From contig CM037596.1 in assembly GCA_021018995.1 (NCBI GenBank), positions 103,895,416 to 103,959,415 on the forward strand: 64,000 bases of DNA, in the 5' to 3' direction. Origin of the DNA: Chloranthus sessilifolius. Taxonomy: Eukaryota; Streptophyta; Magnoliopsida; Chloranthales; Chloranthaceae. The position numbers and the translations under genes are program-made. Positions 1-11,318 of this stretch are shown here, piece by piece. The notes beneath the pieces are model-generated. The model was not told the DNA's origin and ran no database searches. It was given only the letters and a program-made list of their open reading frames with translations. How positions within the stretch are numbered: position 1 is the first letter of the stretch; each line of letters opens with the position of its first letter.

Positions 1-359
1 CTTCGTCTTTTAGTTCTTTTATCATTCTTATTGCTTTTGAGTTTATTTTGGTTGATATTAACACTTTGACTCTATTTTACTATTTTTCCTTAATATTTGT
101 ATACCAACAACTTATTAGTAGCAAATTAAGTCCTAGCATCACTATGTTAAGGGTGATAAATTAGTAAATTATTTGACTGATCTAGTGTAGGCTGATGCCT
201 ACACTCAATTTTAGTTTCTTTTAATTTTTATATATCTATAAGAAGAAATTTCATTAACCATCTTTATATTCACCCCGTTTGACTCGTTGCAAATAAGAAA
301 AACTTATGTTTTTCCTTAAAAAGAAACAACCATATCTCCTCACCAGTCCCCACCCCTTT

Positions 360-361
<2 letters not shown>
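1..361. other. AT-rich intergenic flank
   Basis: No open reading frame of note, RNA gene or recognisable repeat was seen here. It is low-complexity AT-rich plant intergenic DNA leading into a microsatellite. Confidence 0.6.

Positions 362-417
<56 letters not shown>
362..417. repeat. (TA)n microsatellite
   Basis: An uninterrupted TA dinucleotide run of roughly 55 bp. Confidence 0.97.
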
Positions 418-419
<2 letters not shown>

Positions 420-466
420 GGGTATATGCTTTGGAGTGCATAAATGAATCCATAAACTCGAATCTT

Positions 467-534
467 AGATCACATGCCACGTGATCCCAAAACAACACTC
501 TTTTTAGGATCATGTGTCACGTGGCATGTGATCT
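467..534. repeat. Perfect inverted repeat with G-box arms (MITE-like)
   Basis: Two 18-bp arms, AGATCACATGCCACGTGA at 467-484 and its exact reverse complement at 517-534, are separated by 32 bp. Each arm contains CACGTG. A diverged copy of the same sequence in opposite orientation lies near 63335-63405, so this is a dispersed foldback or MITE piece and not a unique promoter. Confidence 0.75.
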
Positions 535-790
535 ATAAAATAAATTTTTAAAAATAAATTTTTTTGATGGTCAAACTTTGGGTATTGTCCCATACATCCA
601 AGTGCATTGAATTTTTCTCCATTTGACCACATTTTGGACAGTAAGTATGCATCATATCATATCCAAACCTTTTGGGTGGCCTCTGATCATCTCAAGCAAG
701 TTGTTGTTGCACCTAATCCATTGTAAGTATGCCATGTGGACCCCAAGTCAAATGCATGGATCCACCATGCATTCCAACCCAAATCCTCAG

Positions 791-792
791 GC

Positions 793-827
<35 letters not shown>

Positions 828-828
828 C
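791..828. repeat. (CT)n-(TA)n compound microsatellite
   Basis: A CT run of about 20 bp is followed directly by a short TA run. The reading frame across it encodes only dipeptide repeats. Confidence 0.85.
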
Positions 829-839
829 ATATATAGAAA

Positions 840-1570
840 TTAATAAATTAAAGAAAAAAATAAAAAGAAGATGAGAAAGAGAAGAGAGGCTACACGAGAG
901 GCTACATTGTGAAAATCTTGATTTTTTTCATTAATCACTGTGTGCCTTTAAATAGACTTCTGTTTACACATATAATGAAGATAAACACAATCCCTAAGAT
1001 TTCTAATCTTAACAAACTTCTTTTAAGATCTTAATCCTAATCTTAAACTTTGGTTAATAACAACCCTAGAAATTCTCTATTACTTCCATGCAATCGCATG
1101 TTCCTTTGAAGAAGACATGCGTCATGCGATTGGTTAAAAGAAAATAGACCTTTAGATCTTCGCGGTGATAGGGCCGAAAAATGCTTCGATCGTGTTTGTT
1201 GGTGGTCACTGTCTGTGAAGTTTATCTCTGTTGCATCTCGCTCATATTGGAGTCTGTCGCAGCCAGTGATCCACTAGATCAGGTCTGTCATGATCTCTCC
1301 CAAAAGTAATTGAAGACGAATCATACGACACAACTCTCTTTAAAGAGATCTTAAAGAAAGATGATGAGATCGTGAGGCTATAATGAGTGGTTATTGGAGG
1401 GATAAAATCTAAAAATTATTTTAAAAAAGAGTGGATTGAAAAAGGCATGAGCCATATTAGGGCTCTGATACCATTTAAAAATTACTAAAATAAAGAAGAA
1501 ACTAAGAAGAAGATGAGAAAGAGAAGAGAGGTTGCACGAGAGGCTACATTGTGGAAATCTTGATGCTTTT
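840..1570 (-). mobile_element. Truncated small LTR element, minus strand
   Basis: About 60 bp at 866-925 recur almost unchanged at 1507-1566, as two LTR copies would. Just inside the right copy, 1460-1473 reads GGGCTCTGATACCA, the reverse complement of the TGGTATCAGAGCCC primer-binding site of plant LTR retrotransposons. This implies an element on the minus strand with its 5' LTR starting at about 1474. That LTR is cut after about 97 bp at 1570/1571, exactly where the gypsy-3 LTR begins, so gypsy-3 probably inserted into it. The internal part (about 1080-1460) has no coding capacity, so it would be a non-autonomous, TRIM-like element. The outer limit near 840 and the LTR inner edge are estimates. 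Confidence 0.5.
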
Positions 1571-2335
1571 TGTAATAACCCGAAATTTTCAAAAATGTTG
1601 AATCGTTGACCTTTCACGAGAATGCGACCTTTTGGCTGATTTGACCCAAGTCAAATATTTGACCTATGTAACGTGGTCTCGAAACCCCACTAGTTATGAT
1701 TGGAGTATTCACCGAACACATTAAATCTCAACTCATACCCTATGTAGAGCGTAGGCATATTTGTGCATGTTGTACACGAACCCGAGCCCAAGCTTGAACT
1801 TGGACCTCAATCCAAATTTCAACTCGAACCGAGAGTAGACTCGAGCCCAATAATCCAACCTATTACATAGCACGTAAACTTGAACATGGGTTTATATGTG
1901 TAAATGTACATCATAGATTTCCTAACATTGCTACGCCCGACTATGCGTACGTGTTCGGTAAGGCACACGATACCTCCTTGAAACTTTTGAGTTTAATTAA
2001 TTTAGAAAAAAATGTATTTTGTGTGAAAAGTGGTGCAGTTAGATAATTAGTTAACCGAAATATGGGAAGGCACCAACAGTAGAAGATTGGGTTTATAAGT
2101 GAGGCTGGATCTTGTGTTGTGACCCATGATGAGAAGCCCGTGCACCAACTCACGGTGTGCCAGCTTAACACCAAATTGGACCCCAAAAACTATGTTTTAG
2201 TTTGAGCCATTTCACATAGGCCAAGTGCGCAAGCCTGGCACGACACGCTGTACACGTGTGCAACCTAGAGACAATTTTTTAAAAATAGAACATTAGTAAG
2301 GTATTATAAGGATTAAGGCTGGACCAATCGATTAG
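1571..2335 (+). mobile_element. Gypsy-3 5' LTR, segment 1 of 3
   Basis: It starts with TGTAATAACCCGAAAT, a typical first stretch of chromovirus LTRs. The segment ends at ATTAG (2331-2335), the target-site copy of gypsy-1; the LTR appears to resume after the second ATTAG at 23644. The joined sequence across the insertion keeps the same GACCAATCGATTAGG / GGTCGACTAACTAGG character on both sides. No genes are seen inside. Assigning this piece to the same LTR as 23644-24875 and 37854-39136 is an inference from the nesting geometry. Confidence 0.6.
2331..2335. other. Target-site duplication ATTAG (left copy)
   Basis: ATTAG lies directly before the first base of the gypsy-1 5' LTR and again at 23644-23648 directly after the last base of its 3' LTR. 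Confidence 0.93.
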
Positions 2336-4862
2336 TGTAATATCCCGAAAAATCACGTTAAACAATGACCTCGGGATCCGTGCCCAACTGGTCATAGGTT
2401 TGACCATGTAAGAGTTCACAAGTTAACGTAGAATATGATGAACGGATGAGATATGAGAATTCGAGTGAATATGTGGAGTGTGATGTAAATCTGAAGTCAC
2501 ATACACCTATTACGGTGCATGTGCTCAACACACAAACTAGAGGAGAGATAAAAGGGTTTAATAACCCTAAAATAGATGTTTGGTTGTTGAGAGGGAAGTA
2601 AAGAAGAGAGAGAGAGGAGTAAAGAAGGTGGATAAGCAAGGAGTTATCGTGAGTGTTTGGAAGGGGGGATTCAAGCATTTAAAAGACCGATTCGACACGA
2701 GGGATCCACTAGAAGCAAAGCTGGAACGCTAGCCTTTCCAACCCCTTTGACCAAATCAATTGGAGATTGATTGAAGGTAAAATTCATGTAAATTAGATGC
2801 ATAGATTGAAGGGTTAAATTGTAATTAAAAATAGCTAAAATCATAGGAAAATGGCTTAGAAAAGAAAGAAAAATCATTTGAAAAAAGATTGAGAAGAACA
2901 GCCAAAAGGGGGCTGAATCTGGCCATTTCGATTAATTGAAAGTGAGATTCGATTAATCGATTTTAGCCAAGAAGTTGAAAAGTCAAAAGACACGATTTCG
3001 ATTAATCGAACTGAGTTTCGATTAATCGATTTTGATTTTCGATTAATCGATTTTGGTATCGATTAATCGACTGGGAACCTCCAGTGAACTCCAGTGGAGG
3101 GGAGAAAAGAACTTGGAAAAATCTACTAATCGAAATGGGATTTCGATTAATCGATTTGGAATTTCGATTAATCGATTTGGGATCGATTAATCGATTTTGG
3201 GAATTCGATTACTCGAATTGAGAATCGAATGGATAGAGTGGAGAATTTTGATTAATCGAATTGGGATTCGATTAATCGAATGGGAATCTCGATTAATCGA
3301 TTTTGAATTTCGATTAATCGATTTTAGAAATCGATTAATCGAATCAGATTCGATTAATCGATTTTGGAGTTCGATTAATCGACTGTGCCAGTTTTTGTTG
3401 ACTTTTGAGTTTGACTTTAAAATTCTTGGAGGGTCTTGGACCTTCTTTGCTACATCTTTAGTGATGTATTTCGTATGTTATGTGGTACCACAGGTGGTAC
3501 GTGTGAGCTTGGGCACAAGGAGCCACGTGGGACCTTGATACATGATCAAACAGAGACTTGAGGTAGGGAACACCTTGAACATGTACTTTATTTTGCAAGA
3601 GCATGTATGTAGTGATATAGAATTTAATTCAAACTGTTTTTGTTTCTTAAGAGTTGTGAAAAGTGTACGTGTGTGACATCTAAAAGAGTAATCATAATGA
3701 GCCATCCCCAGGGGATGAGGAAATAAAGAAATAAGAGCATCAGGTGTGATGCAAGTGAATGGATACATCCCAGGGATGTATCCAAGATTGAATTATGTCT
3801 GATAGAGCATAACTGATATAAGATAGCACACTTACACGGTGAATAACTATATGCAAAGCACCTGATATTTTTGTTATTTGAGGTTTGATAGGATACCCCA
3901 TCGACGTGGCGGGATACCCACGGTGTGGCGGGATATCCGTGACCGTCTGGCTAAAACCGTGAGGCGGTCGAGAGCTTATCCAGTACGATAGCACACCCCA
4001 GGGGTGTTGAGTTGAGATAAGTGAAACCCCGCCACCAATCCCCAGGGGAAAGGGGCTTGGGTACTATTTGTATTCCCAGAGAATATATTTAAAACTGTCT
4101 ATATAGATGACGATGAAGGGTATCTCATCGGGGCTCGATGCTATATTGCTCGGGGATTACTTAAGTTGAAAGGTTAAGTTTTGCTTTAGGCCTTTTCAGT
4201 GTCATTCATGAATAATTAAAAGACATGAGTAAACTACCAGTAAAATATGATTATTTTCAACTGTTGTTCATCAGTAACTGCATAAATACATCATGCATGG
4301 CATATCATGGAATATATGTGAGTTGTAATTTATATGTTCAATTGTGTTCTATTCCCTATTGAGCTAGGATGTAGCTCACCCTTTAGACTATACGTCGTAG
4401 GTCCACTATTAGCAGCTGCCGAGGCTTCAGGGGACGTTGACCCTGGTGAGTCAGACCCAGCACTTGGAGACGAGTTGGAGCCACCTCTTGAGGACTTCTT
4501 CAAGAGGACTCCGTTGTGCAGCTTTGAGAGTTTTGTGAGATTATTGGTACGGCTTGATATGTCAAGCCTTGTTTTTGGTTAAACAATGTAATTAAAGTTT
4601 AGGATTATTCTTTTGGGCGAACCATCTGTGATGATTAGCTATCATCGGTGGTTCGGATCGGTTCTCCATTCATGTAGAGGCATAAAGGTAGAACTGTCTT
4701 TTGAGAAATATCTATGTGATAATTTAATTTCGCAGCCTTATGTATTATTTTAGTTCAGCTCATTGCTTGATATACCAATGTTCCGTGCATAGCAAGGGGC
4801 ACGATCAAGATGATCGTGCTGATGGCACAAGTTTCGGGGTGCCAAAATTCGGGGCTGTCACA
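2336..4862 (+). repeat. Gypsy-1 5' LTR
   Basis: It begins TGTAATATCCCG and ends CTGTCACA, directly before the PBS. It matches 10728-13040 plus 23440-23643 along its whole length (2527 bp against about 2517 bp). Most differences are C-to-T type changes, plus one scrambled patch near 3900-4000. It holds the palindrome array at 2927-3383. The open frames within it (such as 4334-4582) recur in the other LTR and are not genes. Confidence 0.95.
2927..3383. repeat. Array A of palindrome TCGATTAATCGA (in 5' LTR)
   Basis: The 12-bp perfect palindrome TCGATTAATCGA, usually as TTTCGATTAATCGATTTT, recurs well over a dozen times at irregular spacing of roughly 17-35 bp. It is the same motif as arrays B (9374-10138) and C (11319-11753). 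The copies are not a head-to-tail satellite because the spacers differ. Confidence 0.95.
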
Positions 4863-4864
4863 GT

Positions 4865-4877
4865 TGGTATCAAAGCC
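4865..4877 (+). other. Gypsy-1 primer-binding site
   Basis: TGGTATCAAAGCC is one mismatch from the initiator-tRNA-Met complement TGGTATCAGAGCC used by most plant gypsy elements. It starts 2 bp after the LTR end. Confidence 0.93.
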
Positions 4878-5078
4878 ATTCCTTTTAGCAATTCTGACAA
4901 TCATTCTTTTTGTCAGAACATAGGGACTTCTGCTAACGAAACTTTAGTTTCAAATGCAGCCGTCAATGTCATCTAGAGGAAGGGGCCGACCGTGGGGAGG
5001 CCAACAGAGAAGTTTGCGTAGTGGAGATGATTACATCTCCCTACCAATCGCGTACCTTTAGGAGGCAGTGAGGCCCCA

Positions 5079-6312
5079 GTGGGCAGCAGTAGTAGACAAC
5101 AAGAGGAAGAGGATCGAGATCGTCAGGATCAAGATCTGAGAGAACAGGGGAGAGTGAGAGAAAGACAAGAGGATAGAGAGGAGCGACAAAGAATGATGCA
5201 TACCATGGAGACCATGGCAGCTGTCATGACACAACAAGCCGCATCCTTTGCAGATCATGCAGCGAGAGAACAACAGCCACCTACACCACCTGTAGGACCC
5301 GCACTGCCTGTGCCTTCATCCTTCACGGAGTTTAGGAGGATGAGACCTCCTTCGTTTTTTGGGCATGCAGACACGATGGCAGCAGAAAATTGGTTGATGG
5401 AAATGGAGAAAGTTTTTAGCGTGCTGACATGCACGGAGGACGAGAGTGTAAGATGGGCAACCTACATGCTAGACGGGGAAGCTGGGCCTTGGTGGAAGTC
5501 CGTGATACGGAATAGGGCCCAGGAGACCCCAGAGTTGCCGTGGACTTGGGAGGAGTTTGTTGAGGAGTTCAACAAACAGTATTTTCCAGAAGTGGTGAGA
5601 AACCAAATGGAGATTCAGTTTCTACAGTTAGTGCAGGGAGGATGACCGTGAGAGAGTATGGGGTTGAGTTTCTACGACTTGTCCATTTTGCTCCGGATTA
5701 TGTCGTTACCGACATGATGAAGTCGAAGAGGTTTCAGCAAGGCTTGAAGCCTGAAGTTAGGGGAGGAGTAGCTCCATTTCAGCTAAGGACCTATGAAGAG
5801 GTCATGAGTAAAGCACTTGTGGTTGAAGAGGAGAATACAAATAGATATAGACAGAGAGAGCAACAAAGAGGAAGCAATGATCAAGGAAGAACGGGGAACT
5901 ACGAACCGGTGAATTAAAAGTCAAGGTTCATGGCCTAAAATCAGAGACCACAGTTCCAAGGGGTTTCGGAAGACCGGCGCAGCAGCACAACCAACAGAGA
6001 TTTCCACTACTTGCGTCGGAGAGACCTTTACGCTATGAGAGCCCTGCCATGTCTATTGACGCGACCGTCACACAGGGTTCTCGTACAGTTTCTTCCGTGC
6101 CTCGGGAGACTTGTGCAAAGTGTGGCAAGCCTCACAGGACAGTGGATTGCAGAGTGGGAACCAAGGATTGTTTCCGATGTGGCAAGGTGGGCCACTTGAT
6201 CAAAGATTGCCCGGTGGTTGATAAGCGAAAGACGGTTTCAGTTGTTGCGCCACGACCCATTCAAGCACGGAAGTCGGTCGTTCATGGGAGAGCCTATGCA
6301 GTCACTGCTTAG
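5079..6312 (+). pseudogene. gag: Gypsy-1 gag (frameshifted)
   Basis: Encodes the capsid/nucleocapsid protein that packages element RNA. A Glu/Arg-rich N-terminal stretch is followed by the retrotransposon gag core (FRRMRPPSFFG, then WATYMLDGEAGPWW and FVEEFNKQYFPE), in the frame 5079-5645. A frameshift at about 5640 moves the reading to 5642-5917 (MTVREYGVEFLRL, FQQGLKPEVRG), which ends in a stop. After a further shift, 6049-6312 encodes the zinc knuckles CAKCGKPHRTVDC and CFRCGKVGHLIKDC. The gag core, linker and knuckles are all present in order but in three different frames, so no full Gag can be made. The gene lies between the PBS and the protease as expected for Ty3/gypsy. Confidence 0.9.
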
Positions 6313-6469
6313 GAAGCAGGGAACGTGTACGACATCATCCAAGGTGAGGTTCTTTTAAATAAAGAAATTCTAATTTCATTAAAATTTTAGATAGAGAAGG
6401 TGCATTCATTAGGAGTTGTGTAGATTCTTAGTCTAGATACTAAATTTATATGTGAATTAGGGGTGTAAA
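6313..6469 (+). other. Spacer between gypsy-1 gag and pol
   Basis: A short AT-rich stretch with no coding sign. It separates the last zinc-knuckle frame from the protease frame and may include an insertion, since the gag stop and the protease start do not read through. Confidence 0.5.
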
Positions 6470-9160
6470 TTGATGTGTAAATTATTGTATGTATGTATGT
6501 ATACTATAAGTACTTTAACTGTATATGAGAAAGGATGCTTCGTTGGATATGACGCTAGAGTGTTGATAGACCCAGGGTCTACCCACTCATTCGTCACTCC
6601 ACATTTTGCCAAGAGGATGAAGATCGTTCCAGAGGTGTTGGACTTTATCCTATCTATGTCTATTCCGACTGGAGAGTTAGTGGACACAGAGTTAGCTTGC
6701 AAATCCGTCATCGTAGCAATTCGAGATCTGGATGTGCATGAAATGGAGGCAAAGTTGATACTACTGGACATGCAAGGGTTTGATGTGATCCTTGGCATGG
6801 ACTGGTTGGCACAACATTGTGCAACAGTCGATTGCAAGAACAAGGTGGTCATCTTCAGACCTAACACAAGAAGATCATTTCGGTTTCAAGGAGTGAGGTC
6901 ATCACCTATGCCACTGATCTCAGCAGTAAGGGCTGAGAGAATGATCAGAAAGGGTTGCAGTGGATACTTGGCTTTCCTAAAAGAGAACAAGGAAGAAAAG
7001 ATAGAAGCAGTGGTTAAATGGGAGCAACCAAAGACAGTGACCGATGTCCGAAGTTTTCTTCGGTTAGCAGGCTATTATCGACGTTTCGTCGATGGGTTTT
7101 CGAAGATATCGGGACCTCTCACGAAGTTGACACGAAAGGATTCAAGATTTGAGTGGAGTGAGGCATGCGAGAAGAGTTTTCAAGAACTCAAGACGAGACT
7201 CACTTCAGCTCCAGTGCTAGCGGTTCCTTCAGGCAGTGGAGGATACACAAAGTACAGTGATGCGCTGTACAATGGTTTGGGTTGTGTGCTCAACCAACAC
7301 AAGAAAGTGATAGCTTATGGATCAAGACAGCTGAAAGAACACGAGAAAAATTACCCGACTCATGACTTGGAGCTAGCAGCAGTCATTTTTGCGCTGAAGA
7401 TTTGGAGACATTACTTGTATAGTGAGACATTTGAAATTTTCACCGATCATAAGAGCCTCCGATACCTGTTTACACAGAAAGAGCTCAACATGAGACAACG
7501 CAGATGGATGGAGTTCCTCAAGGACTATGATTGTTCTATACAATACCATCCAGGCAAGGCTAACATAGTAGCCGATGCTTTGAGTCGGAAGAGTTCAACA
7601 TAGTTAGCTTGTTTGATTTTGGGTATGCACCGGTGGAAACTATTGGAAGACTTGGCACTCTATGATGCAAACATTGAATTGAGAGCTACAGGATCCTTTT
7701 TGACTAACATATTAGTGAAACCAGTAATATTTGAGCATATCCATGATCTACAGGGGAAAGATCCGACATTAACAAAGATCCATCAAGACGTGATTGAGGG
7801 CATCAGGCCAGACTTCTCAGTAAAAGAAGATGGTTCCTTATTGTTCAAAGGTCGTCTCTGCATTCCATACAATGCCGACCTAAGACGAACAATTCTAGAT
7901 GAAGCCCACAAGTCAAATTATGCTATCCACCCTGGTAGCACCAAAATGTACCAAGACTTGAAAAAGAACTATTGGTGGAGAGGTTTGAAGCAAGACGTGG
8001 CCGAATACATGTCACGGTGTTTGACCTGTCAGCAGGTGAAGATTGATCATAGGCATCCTGCTGGACTATTGCAGCCTTTACCAATACCAGAATGGAAGTG
8101 GGAATCGATCTCGATGGATTTCATTGTGGGATTACTGCGTACTGCCAAGAGACACAATGCCATTTGGGTAGTCGTAGATCGATTGACCAAATAAGCGCAC
8201 CTCTTACCTTACAATACGATGTATACAGTAGGAAGACTGGCAGACTTATACATGAAGGAGATCGTAAGGTTACACGGGATTCCGAGCAGCATAGTTTCAG
8301 ATCGTGATCCACTATATACGTCCAAGTTTTGGAAGAAATTTCAAGAAGGAATGGGAACGCGACTAGATTTTAGTTCAGCTTTCCATCCTCAAACTGATGG
8401 GCAGACAGAGCGAGTGAACTAAGTGATAGAAGACATGCTCAGAGCGTGCACGCTGGATATGCAAGGATATTGGGATGAGTATCTACCGTTAATCGAATTC
8501 GCATACAACAACAGTTTCCAAACGAGCATTGGCATGGCACCGTATGAAGCTCTGTACGGACGACGATGTAAATCACCCCTCAATTGGGAAGAAACAGGTG
8601 AGAAGTTTATTTTAGGGCCAGAACTACTTGAAGACAACGCCACTATCGTGCGAATAATCAGAGAAAGGCTGAAGTCAGCACAGAGTAGACAGAAAAGTTA
8701 TGCCAACATCAAGCGGACTAGTGTCGACTATAAAGTGGGTGAACACGTGTTTGTGAAAGTGTCGCCGATAAAAGGCATAATGAGGTTTGGCAAGAGAGGG
8801 AAGTTAAGTCCCCGTTATGTTGGACCATTTGAAATTTTGGGACGCGTAGGTGAAGTTTCTTATCGCATTGGATTACCACCGTTATACGATCGGGTACATA
8901 ACATTTTCCACATATCAATGCTCAGAAAGTATGTGAACGATCCATCACATGTGTTAGGAAGTCAACCTTTGGAGATGTGTGAAGACATGAGCATGATAGA
9001 AGAACCGGTGGAGATCTTGGATCGAAAGGAACAAGTACTGCGCACTAAAGTGATTCCCTTAGTGCTTGTTCGATGGAAAAATCATCCGAATGAAGAGGCT
9101 ACATGGGAACGAGAGGCCGATGTGAAAGAACAATATCCAGCTTTGTTTCTGACCACTTGA
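6470..9160 (+). pseudogene. pol: Gypsy-1 pol: protease-RNase H-integrase-chromodomain, RT core deleted
   Basis: One frame reads across 6470-9160 with only three stops, at 7601-7603, 8192-8194 and 8420-8422. Order: aspartic protease ([12 protein letters not shown] near 6560; VILGMDWL near 6790); then at about 7000 the sequence jumps in frame from the linker after the protease to [14 protein letters not shown], the end of the RT thumb; RT connection ([12 protein letters not shown]); RNase H ([20 protein letters not shown]); integrase with the HHCC zinc finger (HPGSTKMY, CLTCQQVK) and DDE core ([18 protein letters not shown]); and a C-terminal chromodomain (VLVRWKNHPNEEATWE). The RT fingers and palm with the catalytic Asp pair are missing. 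The element would have needed enzymes in trans. Confidence 0.95.
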
Positions 9161-9373
9161 GAGTCAAATGTAACCCGCAAACATGTTTGTGGATTTTAAC
9201 GACACTTGTAATTCAATGGAAGTTTTGATCAAAGTATGATAAAGAAACAAAATTTTTATGCACACATGATCTTGAGAATATTTTTCGTAGACCAAAGGAT
9301 CAGTTGGTATCATAAACCACCTAGATAAATCAAATAGACAGGGAAACTTGAAAATCTACAGAAATTGAGCAAA
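9161..9373 (+). other. Gypsy-1 3' untranslated start
   Basis: AT-rich non-coding stretch between the chromodomain stop and palindrome array B. No ORF or RNA gene was seen. Confidence 0.6.
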
Positions 9374-10138
9374 ACTGATTAATCGATTTTCAAATCGATT
9401 AATCGATTTTCAAATCGATTAATCGATTTGGAAATTCGATTAATCGATTTGGCTCGATTAGTCGACTGGCATGTGCCAGTGACTGGGAAAGTGAATAAGG
9501 ATTAGAAAAATGACAGAGTGAAATTTCGATTAATCGATCTTGGTTTCGATTAATCGATTTAGGTTTTCGATTAATCGAATTGAAGATTCGATTAATCGAA
9601 CAAATTGAGAATTTTGAAAGAACTTAGAAGGATTTTGTGAAATTTCGATTAATCGAGGAGGAATTCGATTAATCGATTAGTGGTTTCGATTAATCGAACT
9701 GGAAATTCGATTAATCGATTGACTTAAAGAAATTAGAAAAATTTGAAGTATGGGGAACGATTTCGATTAATCGATATGAAATTCGATTAATCGATTTGAG
9801 ATTTCGATTAATCGAATCAAAGTTCGACTAATCGAATAACTTAAAGAATCCTGAAAATTTTGAAAGGACTGCACGATTTCGATTAATCGAAGTGAAATTC
9901 GATTAATCGATTTTGAATTTCGATTAATCGAAATGGATTTCGATTAATCGACTGGCTCGCGCCAGTGAGCTCAAAAAACTTGAAATTTTAAACGGATACG
10001 ATTTCGATTAATCGAAATGGTTTCGATTAATCGATTTTGACTTTCGACTAATCGATTTTGGAAATCCATTAATCGATTTCGCACGGCTTAACCTCATTTT
10101 GAATCTCGATTAATCGATTTTGGATTTTGATTAATAGA
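9374..10138. repeat. Array B of palindrome TCGATTAATCGA (3' untranslated zone)
   Basis: About 765 bp dominated by TCGATTAATCGA copies, with interspersed short inverted motifs such as CTGGCATGTGCCAG and CTGGCTCGCGCCAG. It lies between pol and the polypurine tract. The motif matches the LTR arrays, but the array is independent of the LTR: its flanks differ from those of arrays A and C. Confidence 0.95.
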
Positions 10139-10727
10139 GTCGGAGCCTATATATATAAATTAGGGGATTTTGTTCCCCATCCGAAATCATTTGAGCTTTT
10201 CAGTGTTGGGCGCCTTTTCTCCTTCTTCTCCGGCCATCCATCTGAGCTAGGGTTTTGGATTTCCTTCGTCGATTTCGGACCAAGGACGCTAACTTTCACC
10301 ACGAAACCTACGGTAAACCCTAATTCAACTCTTTTTCTTCAAATTCGAACCATAAAACCCTAGTTTCTTGAATTTTCGCCATAATGCCGCTGAAAACCCC
10401 CGGTTGTCTTCGACAAAGGTGACCTCTAAACTCTCAGTTCGGCGTAAGAACGCCGCACCACCACCACCTACCCCATCACCGTCGGCATCGAAGACCACCT
10501 CGGGTTCGACGAGCGCATCCTCGCGCGAGTCTTCACGCGAATCGACACCCATGCCGCCACCACCCACTAACGTACTACAACCCAATGAGTGGTGGGAGGC
10601 GAAGACCTTCGAGGTTGAATACATCATCGACCCAACCCTCTTTACGAACCCCGATGTACTGGGTGAGACCCATACCTACGCACCTTTGGGTTATTTTCGA
10701 GGACGAAAATTCCCAAGGTGGGGAGGA
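10139..10727 (+). other. Gypsy-1 pre-LTR segment with unexplained Ser/Pro-rich ORF
   Basis: Between array B and the polypurine tract lies a GC-richer, CT-rich stretch that resembles a plant 5' UTR (AAACCCTAAT and AAACCCTAGT at 10310-10365). It is followed by an open frame from 10368 that runs through 10690 and into the LTR (129 codons). The predicted peptide is basic then Ser/Pro/Thr-rich (APPPPTPSPSAS, SASSRESSRES) and ends in NEWWEAKTFEVEYIID. I do not recognise it. It could be a host transduction, a remnant third ORF or chance. The final GAGGACGAAAATTCCCAAGG is the usual conserved lead-in to the PPT. Confidence 0.5.
10715..10727 (+). other. Gypsy-1 polypurine tract
   Basis: AAGGTGGGGAGGA directly precedes the TGTAATATCCC start of the 3' LTR. 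This is the expected plus-strand primer site. Confidence 0.9.
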
Positions 10728-11318
10728 TGTAATATCCCAAAAAATCACATTAAATAATGACCTTGGGATCCGTGCTCGACTGGTCATAGGTTTGACCATG
10801 TAAGAGTTCACAAGTTAATGTAGAATATGATGAACGGATGAGATGTGAGAATTCGAGTGAATATATGGAGTGTGATGTAAATCTGAAGTCACATACACCT
10901 ATTACGGTGCATGTGCTCAACACACAAACTAGAGGAGAGATAAAAGGGTTTAATAACCCTAAAATAGATGTTTGGTTGTTGAGAGGGAAGTAAAGAAAAG
11001 AGAGAGAGGAGTAAAGAAGGTGGATAAGCAAGGAGTTATCGTGAGTGTTTGGAAGGGGGGATTCAAGCATTTAAAAGGCCGATTCGACACGAGGGATTCG
11101 CTAGAAGCAAAGCTGGAACCCTAGCCTTTCCAACCCCTTTGACCAAATCAATTGGAGATTGATTGAAGGTAAAATTCTTATAAATTAGATGCATAGATTG
11201 AAGGGTTAAATTGTAATTAGAAATAGCTAAAATCATAGGAAAATGGCTTAGAAAAGAAAGAAAAATCATTTGGAAAAAGATTGGGAAGAACAGCCAAAAG
11301 GGGGCTGAATTTGGCCAT

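Noticed and set aside
2927-3383. CRISPR-like array (short regularly repeated palindromic word)
   Set aside because: Plant nuclear DNA inside an LTR. Spacers are short, variable in length and not unique, and there are no cas genes.
3197-3538. ORF rich in RLI/INR repeats
   Set aside because: It is a translation of the TCGATTAATCGA array.
4334-4582. 82-codon ORF, duplicated at 12715-12963
   Set aside because: It is the same segment of the two gypsy-1 LTRs. There is no family match and the frame is not constrained beyond nucleotide identity.
5058-5273. Minus-strand ORF opposite gypsy-1 gag
   Set aside because: It is an antisense shadow of the Glu/Arg-rich gag N-terminus.
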